From: Bubalus kerabau
Lineage: Eukaryota > Chordata > Mammalia > Artiodactyla > Bovidae
Length of the DNA stretch: 64,000 bases
Assembly: GCF_029407905.1 (NCBI RefSeq)
Contig: NC_073637.1
Coordinates: 59,272,501-59,336,500, forward strand
Direction of reading: 5' to 3'
The first letter of the stretch is position 1. Every line of letters starts with the position of its first letter. Shown here piece after piece: positions 57,632-64,000 of this stretch. A program made the translations under genes and the position numbers. Below the pieces are notes generated by a model that did no database searches, had not been told where the DNA came from, and saw only the letters and a program-made list of their open reading frames with translations.

Positions 57632-57858
57632 AGTGCGTGCGTGCTAACTTGGTTCAGTTGTGTCCAACTCTGTGTGATGCTATGGATTGTAGCCTGCCAG
57701 GTTCTTCTGTCTGTGGGATTCTCCAGGCAAGAATATGGGAGTGGGTTGCCATGTACACCTCCGGGAGATCTTCCCAACCCAGGGATTGAACCCACATCTC
57801 TTAAGTCTCCTGCATTGGCAGGCAGGTTCTTTACCACTAGTGCCACATGGGAAGCCTG
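57632..57858 (-). mobile_element. Bov-tA SINE, inverted relative to its neighbour
   Basis: 'gcgtgcgtgctaacttgg', 'agcctgccaggttcttctg', reverse B box 'gggattgaaccc', head 'tgccacatgggaagcc'. TSD 'cccagtgcat'/'cccaatgcat' (57622-57631, 57859-57868), 9 of 10 matching. Confidence 0.95.
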
Positions 57859-57868
57859 CCCAATGCAT

Positions 57869-58436
57869 GGTAGGAGCTTGATATTTGGCATTTGCTTATT
57901 CATTTATTCAATAAATATTTATAAAAATCTATGAGCTATCTACTTTTCCATCTGCTAGGAACAGAAAGTGATCAAAGCAGGCAAACCACAGAGAAGCATT
58001 CCTGTGTGTGCAATAAAGATTTGAATAAATGAGTCAACCACAATTCTCAGTGTTTCTCTATGAAGATTTACTTGAGTAATTTCTTTATAAATGTACATCA
58101 GAGTCTATCTTGTTTGTTCTGAGGAACAGTTTTGTGAATTTTGTTCTGAATCCAGCAACATCTTTGTTTCTTTTTAATACATTTCTGATTTTGTTCAGGA
58201 ATCCACCTTCCCTTATGAAGGGAAACTCCTATTACCAGGAATTTGACCTGATTAGTTCTAATGAAAGAATATATCCCTCACCCCCCAACCCCAATTTGAT
58301 TGGGATATAATGCTAATGAAAGTATTTCTAATCTTGTTGGCTATGGTTGATTTCAGTATGGCCATGCAATTTAGGTTGATTTTATCTGAGATGTTTTCTA
58401 AGGGCTTTTGGAAAAATTTTCCTGTATTGAAAACCT
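57869..58436. other. unique sequence
   Basis: No repeat assigned; 57893-57920 has a short 'tcatttattcaataaat' L2/MIR-like tail phrase. Confidence 0.45.
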
Positions 58437-58662
58437 TATCAGTGATTCTCAACTGTTGGCGGTTGACCTCCCAGGGGACATTTGGCAATGTCTGGAGACA
58501 TTTTTGATTGTCACAACTTGGGGAATGCTATTGGCATCTAGTGGGTAGAGGTCAAGGATGAAGGTCAGCATCTTACAAGGCTCAGTACAGCATAATAAAG
58601 AAAAATGTGGTCCAAATGTCATTGGAGTTAATTGTGTTGAGGTGGAGAAATCCTGATCCAAA
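58437..58662 (+). mobile_element. MER20 (hAT-Charlie non-autonomous DNA transposon)
   Basis: Clear MER20: 'cagtgattctcaactgttgg', 'caggggacatttggcaatg', 'tctggagacatttttgattg', 'ggcatctagtgggtagagg' and the right end 'gttgaggtggagaaatcctg' forming diverged inverted ends. Ancient eutherian insertion. Some MER20 copies act as enhancers in other mammals (established), but nothing here shows that for this one. Confidence 0.92.
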
Positions 58663-59159
58663 ACACACAGGGAAGCATGTAGCCTGATGCTTTCCTACTA
58701 CCAGACAGCCATGGGAAGACTAGCTTTAGGATGAAGCCCAATACCATAGATGTTAGAAAGAAGAGAGGGATCATGGGTTCTTGATTTCATCTCCAAGTAG
58801 TTGTATCAACTGATATTAAAGCTGATCTTGGCTTTGAACTGTCTGAGCCAACATATTCCCTAATTGCTTCTGCCAATTTGAGCTAGATCATTTTTTCATA
58901 GCCATTAAAAAACATTCTAGCCTATTTAAGCTGGTACATTCTTTTTTATTAGGCAGTGGTAATTCAGTTGCTGATTTCATTTTGTTTTGGTTTTCAATCA
59001 AAAGATTGTTTTAAGTTTAATAACCATAGGATTTTCTTTTACCTGAATTTTTTGTATAGTCTTTTATTTTAGTTTGATTCATATATTTTATATTGAATAT
59101 GTGTAGTACACATTTTAAAAGTGTAAATTTTATTGAAGTGTATAGGTTAGATAATACAT
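58663..59159. other. possible old LTR remnant, otherwise unique
   Basis: 'ctgagccaacatattccctaattgcttctgccaatttgag' in 58849-58890 recalls the end of an old LTR, but I could not assign the rest. Confidence 0.35.
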
Positions 59160-59688
59160 TGTTGTTGCTGTTTGGTCACTATGTCATGTCCAACTCTTTG
59201 CAACCCCATGGACTGTAGCATGCCAGGCTTCCCTGTCCCTCACTATCTCCAAGAGTTTGCTTAAACTCATGTCCATTGAGTTGGTGATGCTAATCATCTA
59301 ACCATCTCATCCTCTGCCACCCCCTTTTCTTCCTGCCCTCAATCTTTCCCAGAATCACGATCTATTCCAGTGAATCAGCTCTTTACATCAGGTGGCCACA
59401 GTATTAGAGTTTCAGCTTCAGCATCAGTCCTACTGATGAATATTCAGGGTTGATTTCCTTTAGGATTGCCTGGTTTGATTTCTTTGCTGTCCAAGGGACT
59501 CTCAAGAGTATTGTCCAGCACCACAATTCAAAAGCATCAATTCTTCGTCATTCAGCCTTCTTTATGGTTCAGCTCTCATATCCGTACATGACTACTGGAA
59601 TAACCATAGCTTTGACTATATAGACCTTTGTCAGCAAAGTGATGTCTCTGCTTTTTAGTACACTATCTTGGTTTGTCATAGCTTTTCT
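59160..59688 (-). mobile_element. BovB 3' fragment, older subfamily
   Basis: Antisense BovB with a 'gttgttgctgtttggtcac' tail (not GAACT-type), through 'ccaagggactctcaagag', 'catatccgtacatgactac' to 'tttgtcatagctttt'. Gaps and mismatches make it older than the copies at 19.96 or 54.03 kb. Confidence 0.92.
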
Positions 59689-60085
59689 ATGGTGACCCAC
59701 AAACTGATGAACAATAATACCAAATAAGTTCTCGCACTGTTGCAAAGATTCTAGGCCCTACATCAGTCATCCCAACCTGGGGATCCAGCAAAGGGACTGG
59801 GAATTCCCAGGGAATCTGACTTTGACGAACAGCAGGATTTTATTACAGAACTCCCACAGGACTGGGGGAAACAGAGACTCTTGGAGGGCACAAACAACAT
59901 CTTGAGATAATACATAATAAGGACTAAAGAGATACATGTTGAATTTTGAATAATTGTATACCAATCTTTTCTCAATTTTTATGATATATTTAATTGGTTT
60001 TTATGATCTTTGAAAATTGTCTAGCGTACTTGAAATAACTTGGAGACAACATGGGAGTTAAAACTCCATCTGTAAGCACTGGTGT
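59689..60085. other. unique sequence
   Basis: No repeat or coding signal recognised; two overlapping minus frames at 59763-59975 have no resemblance to a known family. Confidence 0.45.
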
Positions 60086-60096
60086 AAGAGATTGAA

Positions 60097-60314
60097 GGGC
60101 TTCCCAAGTGGTGCTAGTGGTAAAGAACCAGCCTGCCGATGCAGGAGGCATAAGAGATGCAGGTTCAATCCCTGGGTTGAGAAGATCCCCTGGAGAAGGG
60201 ATAGACTACCCACTCTAGTATTCTTGCCTGGAGAATCCCACAGACAGGGGAGCCTGGCAGGCTACAGTCCATAGTATCGCAGAGTCAAACATGACTGAAG
60301 CGACTTAAAACAGC
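60097..60314 (+). mobile_element. Bov-tA SINE, complete
   Basis: Head 'gggcttcccaagtggtgc', B box 'ggttcaatccc', tail 'gactgaagcgacttaaaac'. Perfect 11-bp TSD 'aagagattgaa' (60086-60096, 60315-60325). Confidence 0.96.
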
Positions 60315-60343
60315 AAGAGATTGAAATCTATCGATTAACCTCC

Positions 60344-60360
60344 TTTTTTTTTTTTTTTTT
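60344..60360. repeat. poly(T) tract
   Basis: T17 shortly downstream of a Bov-tA; not part of that SINE. Confidence 0.9.
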
Positions 60361-60608
60361 CCCTGCAAATGGTATGTCTAAACATTCTCTTCTTAGGCAA
60401 AAACAAAAGTGGAGAATTACGTCAGTTCTCTTATATCATGAATGTTGTAAAATAGATCTTTAAATATTTACAGAATAGTTGAACCAGCCCTTAAGGATTT
60501 TTGAGCTCTTAACCTTCATTTACCAATTTTATATTCACTAATTTCCTTCAGATTCTTTGAAACAGATTTGTTTCTCCCACTATATCTCTAAAATAAGAAT
60601 AATTATGA

Positions 60609-60802
60609 AGTGAAAGTGTTAGTCACTCAGTCGTGTCCAACTCTTTGTGACCCCATGGACTGTAGCCTGCCGGGTTCCTCTGTCTATGGGATTTTCCAGG
60701 CAAGAATACTTGACTGGGTTGCCATTTGCTTCTCCAAGGGATCTTCCTGACCCTGGACTCAAACCTAGCTCTCCCACATTGCAGGAAGACTCTTTAACAT
60801 AG
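60609..60802 (-). mobile_element. Bov-tA SINE, head incomplete
   Basis: 'gtgaaagtgttagtcactc', 'gtagcctgccgggttcctc', reverse B box region degenerate ('ctggactcaaacc'). The tRNA-like end stops at 'gactctttaacat'. Confidence 0.92.
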
Positions 60803-61013
60803 AGACCTACAAAAATGTAATATGAAAATTAGTAGGCACAAACAACTATATAATATTTTATAAAGCTGAAAAGCTTAATAATAGATATAAGAGATAAACA
60901 ATAACTGGGCAAAGTGTTTTAGAAACATAACCATAGTTTAGTAAAGTCTCAGAGGGGGGAAAAAAAAGACATTATCTTGACTAATATATAATTAGCCAAC
61001 TTATAGTTAAATT

Positions 61014-61458
61014 ATACCAGTGGTCTTGTATGGATGTGAGAGTTGGACTGTGAAGAAAGCTGAGAACTGAAGAATTGATGCTTTTGAACTGTGGTGTAGG
61101 AGAAGCCTCTTCAGAGTCCCTTGGACTGCAAGGAGATCCAACAAGTCCGTTCTAAAGGAGATCAGTCCTGGGTATTCTTTGGAAGGAATGATGCTAAAGC
61201 TGAAACTCCAGTACTTTTGCCATCTCATGTGAAGAGTTGACTCACTGGAAAAGACTCTGATGCTGAGAGGGATTGGGGGCAGGAGGAGAAGGGGATGACA
61301 GAGGATGAAATGGCTGGATGGCATCACTGACTCAATGGACGTGAGTCTGGGTGAACTCCAGGAGTTGGTGATGGACAGGGAGGCCTGGCGTGCTGCAATT
61401 CACGGGGTCACAAAGAGTCGGACACAACTGAGCGACTGAACTGGACTGAACTGAACTG
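61014..61458 (+). mobile_element. BovB 3' end, short
   Basis: Sense BovB from 'gtatggatgtgagagttgg' to the tail 'gactgaactggactgaac'. The 11-bp TSD 'atagttaaatt' (61003-61013, 61459-61469) marks one 5'-truncated insertion. Coding potential limited to the C-terminal part of ORF2, with a stop early on. Confidence 0.96.
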
Positions 61459-61497
61459 ATAGTTAAATTTATTTTGTACTGCCAATGTATTTGTACT

Positions 61498-61716
61498 GGG
61501 GCTCCCCTGGTGGCTCAGGGGTTAAAAAAAAAAATGTGCTTTGCAGTGCAGGAGACACATGTTCAATCCCTGGGTCAGGAAGATGCCCTGGAGAAGAAAA
61601 AGGCAACCTGCTCCAGTATTCTTGCCTGGAAAATCTCATGGACAGAGGAGCCTGACAGACTACAGTCCATGGGGTCGCAAAGAGTCAGACAACTTAGCAA
61701 CTAAACAACAAAAATA
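61498..61716 (+). mobile_element. Bov-tA SINE, complete
   Basis: Head 'gggctcccctggtggctcag' with an A11 expansion in it (61527-61537), B box 'gttcaatccc', tail 'caacttagcaactaaacaac'. TSD 'tatttgtact' (61488-61497, 61717-61726). It inserted 40 bp downstream of the preceding BovB. Confidence 0.96.
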
Positions 61717-61726
61717 TATTTGTACT

Positions 61727-62489
61727 ATCAGGAGAAACTACCACATTTCTTCTTTGTTCGTTTTGTCAAATCTCTTGCTAGTCTCATACATAATCTGAAA
61801 GTTACTGGGATGTATAATTAACATAGCATTAGAAGATTTTAGTTAATTTAATCTCTTTTTTCACAGTTTCCTTTTTTCTATATAATTCTCAGATTCAAAT
61901 ATGCACCTAACTTTTTTAGATAAGACAGATTCAAAACAATTAAGGCCCTGTTGCTAAATGAGAGAAAGAAAGGTTCAGAAGTTTTGGATATTTATATGTC
62001 ACTTGCAGACTCTAGGGATAAAAAGGGTTCTTTTGGCACGATGCCTTGTATAGAAGAAAGCAGAACATGGAGGGAGGGAATTCCAGAGCCTTAGGACCCT
62101 GACCTAGGGACTTTCTCTTCAATTTCTAGACCATCAATCCTGAGATCTGCCAATTGCCATGAGTCAGTGGTGGGGGAGGAAGGTATGGGGTTAGAATGTC
62201 AAAAGACTTCCTGGCAGGGTGAGTCCTGGAGCCTTGAAGTTGAAGGTAACATTTCCAAATACTTTCAGAGTTGCTGGAAGTGTCAAGAACCAATGATTTG
62301 TGAGCTCTATCCTTACTCATGCTTCACCCCTCTAACCTTTGTCCAGGGTTGGCCTGCACAAATGCTGTAAGCAGCTGCCAGCGAAGTGTGATTTGAAGGG
62401 CATCAAAAGGCCCTCTTGGCCCTAATTCTTTTCCCCTGGGTCTGTCATAATGTCCCCATTTCCTAGCAGAGCATCTGGCTCAAAAGATT
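61727..62489. other. unique sequence
   Basis: No repeat assigned; 62000-62460 is GC-richer than the local background. No supported exon. Confidence 0.45.
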
Positions 62490-62548
62490 TTGGATGGATG
62501 TATGGATAAATGGATAGATGGATGAATAGATGGATGAATGAGTGAATT
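62490..62548. repeat. (GGAT)n / (GAAT)n microsatellite
   Basis: Imperfect tetranucleotide run (tggatggatg, atagatggatga, atgaatga) at the end of an L2 remnant. Confidence 0.9.
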
Positions 62549-62840
62549 TATTCAGCACATATATATTAGTAATTACTGTATGCCAGGTATTATACAAAAC
62601 CCAGAATATCTAACAATAAGTAGGATCAGTATGTTTCTACTTTTCACAAGACTCAAAGTCTAGTTAGACGAAAAGAACATAAAATAAGTACAATTTTAAG
62701 TAAGGGTTTAGAAAATTTAGAAGGAAATAAACAGGGTGCTAAGGGAAAAGGACATGAGAAGGCATTTCAGATATGAAAAATAACCCTGTTTGAAATGTGA
62801 AGATATTGGCAGGAAGGAATGTTGTAAGTCATTGCCCCTG
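62549..62840 (-). mobile_element. L2 LINE remnant
   Basis: Antisense L2 order: 'ttactgtatgccaggtattat', 'ctcaaagtctagttagacg', 'aacataaaataagtaca', 'acagggtgctaaggg'. Confidence 0.55.
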
Positions 62841-64000
62841 GTTATGTGCTTGGGGAGCTTTGCCCATGAGAGTAAAAGCAGAGCACTAAGAGCACAGGAA
62901 CTCTTGATATGAGGAAACCGTTTTGAGGAAGGGGAAACCGAGTCCCCAGATTGAGCTGAGTGGAGCCTGGAACAGAGAGGGCCTTAGCAGACCAGAACAG
63001 AGCCTCTAGAAACCTGGAGGAAGGTGTCTAGAACCACTGGCCAGAGTCCCACTGAGATGATGCATCCTGAGATTCCAAGCTGAGAGATGAGCCGCACTAA
63101 CGATGTCTGAATATGAAAAGTGGTGCATAAGAAGGTGCTTTTTTTGATGGAGAGGTGACACAGTATATCAGTTAGAGATCAAAGAATTGGTTTGGGGGCC
63201 ACTAGTTTAGTTAAGAGTTAAGAGAAAAACCTGAGCCTATTCAAAGAAACTTCTTTTGCTCCAGGTTAGAATCTCATTTACCATTTCTGAAGCCATTTAA
63301 TCTTCTTTTTATCAGCTGCCTTTGGATTAATTAGAGAGAGGAGGTACATGAATTATTTGAAAATGAGCTTTATCTCTGATCATAATTACTTTATCTTTCC
63401 CAATTTGATGAGCAACTACTGGTAGTAGAATAATAGGTGAACAAATGAATAAATGAATGAACGTTGAATAAGATGAAGGAATGAATAATGGAGTAAGGTT
63501 TATTATTCTGCTGTCTGTGACACACTTTTGTGCTATTGTCACATCTTTCCCTCATCCATTTGACACTGTGCTCATGGGAAAAGTACAAAAAAATAATCTT
63601 ACCCCAAATTTCTGGGTTTTATGTAGATTGCTGTTTGTCTCTTTTTAATGTGATTAGCCAGGCTTCTAAAGCTACGTTATGTAGTCCCAAAGCACATAAG
63701 CACAGACTGACATATAAAAGATGAAAGTTCAGCTTTAGGGGTAAGCCTTAAACTAAATTTGGACTGCTTCCTGGTGTCTACTTCAAAATTCCAAAGATAA
63801 GAGTCCCTTTATTTGCAATCCATTATCACTATTTAAACATCTTTCATTGCAGAAGCTGTACTTTCCCGGGGTTGGGTGGGTTGATTTTGAGCAGTAGCAG
63901 TTCATAGAGACAGCAGAGCCCTCACCTCCCAACCTTGTCTGCTGCTCTGTTTTTATATTTTCAGCATGAAGGCTCTTTTTAGTATCTGATGGAGGAATAC
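62841..64000. other. unique sequence, possibly further L2
   Basis: 62870-63130 may be a continuation of the L2 ('agcagagcactaagagcacagg'). A GAAT-rich patch lies at 63436-63490. No coding exon recognised up to the window end. Confidence 0.4.

Noticed and set aside
6791..61716. CRISPR-like array of regularly recurring units
   Set aside because: The recurring units are dispersed Bov-tA SINEs in both orientations with irregular spacing.

Overview
This is nuclear DNA from a ruminant, almost certainly a bovid (cattle, buffalo, sheep or goat group). The diagnosis rests on repeats found only in that lineage: twelve BovB (RTE-clade LINE) copies with the typical GAACTGAACT-type tails, and more than twenty Bov-tA/Bov-A SINEs with a tRNA-Glu-like head. 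Older mammalian repeats lie underneath: L2, MIR, L1M 3' ends, MER5, MER20 and an MLT1-type LTR. The DNA is AT-rich, CpG-poor and has no CpG island. I found no intact host protein-coding gene and no functional RNA gene. Nearly every long open frame is a broken BovB or L1 ORF2, read on the sense strand or as its antisense shadow.

Layout. 1-3018: an old, nearly full-length BovB on the minus strand. 3-9 kb: unique AT-rich DNA, two BovB 3' ends in direct orientation, then a MIR/L2/ancient-L1 layer with younger SINEs in it. 9-12 kb: an antisense L1 with a nested BovB, then a long antisense L2 that is itself interrupted. 12.7-19.8 kb: Bov SINEs, short BovBs and a 1.4 kb L1 3' half. 19.96-22.08 kb: a 2.1 kb BovB with a clear target-site duplication (TSD). 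22-31 kb: mostly unique, with MER5, L2 and L1M remnants. 31.3-34.3 kb: the least damaged BovB reverse-transcriptase segment, an MLT1 LTR and an L1 3' end. 36.09-39.61 kb: a full-length BovB headed by a Bov-tA fragment, the whole flanked by one 12-bp TSD. 40-54 kb: the longest low-repeat stretch. 54-64 kb: dense Bov SINEs, three BovB 3' ends, MER20 and L2.

Nothing here works as a gene system. The story is layered retrotransposition. BovB ORF2 supplied endonuclease and reverse transcriptase. The Bov-tA SINEs share its 3' tail, which is established to be how they are mobilised. The most interesting objects are the Bov-tA/BovB chimera at 36092-39611, the locally templated 40-bp filler at 10081-10120, and a TSD-less A-tailed insert inside a BovB at 54399-54471. 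Family names come from memory of consensus sequences, not a database search. TSDs, stop codons, catalytic motifs and coordinates were read directly.
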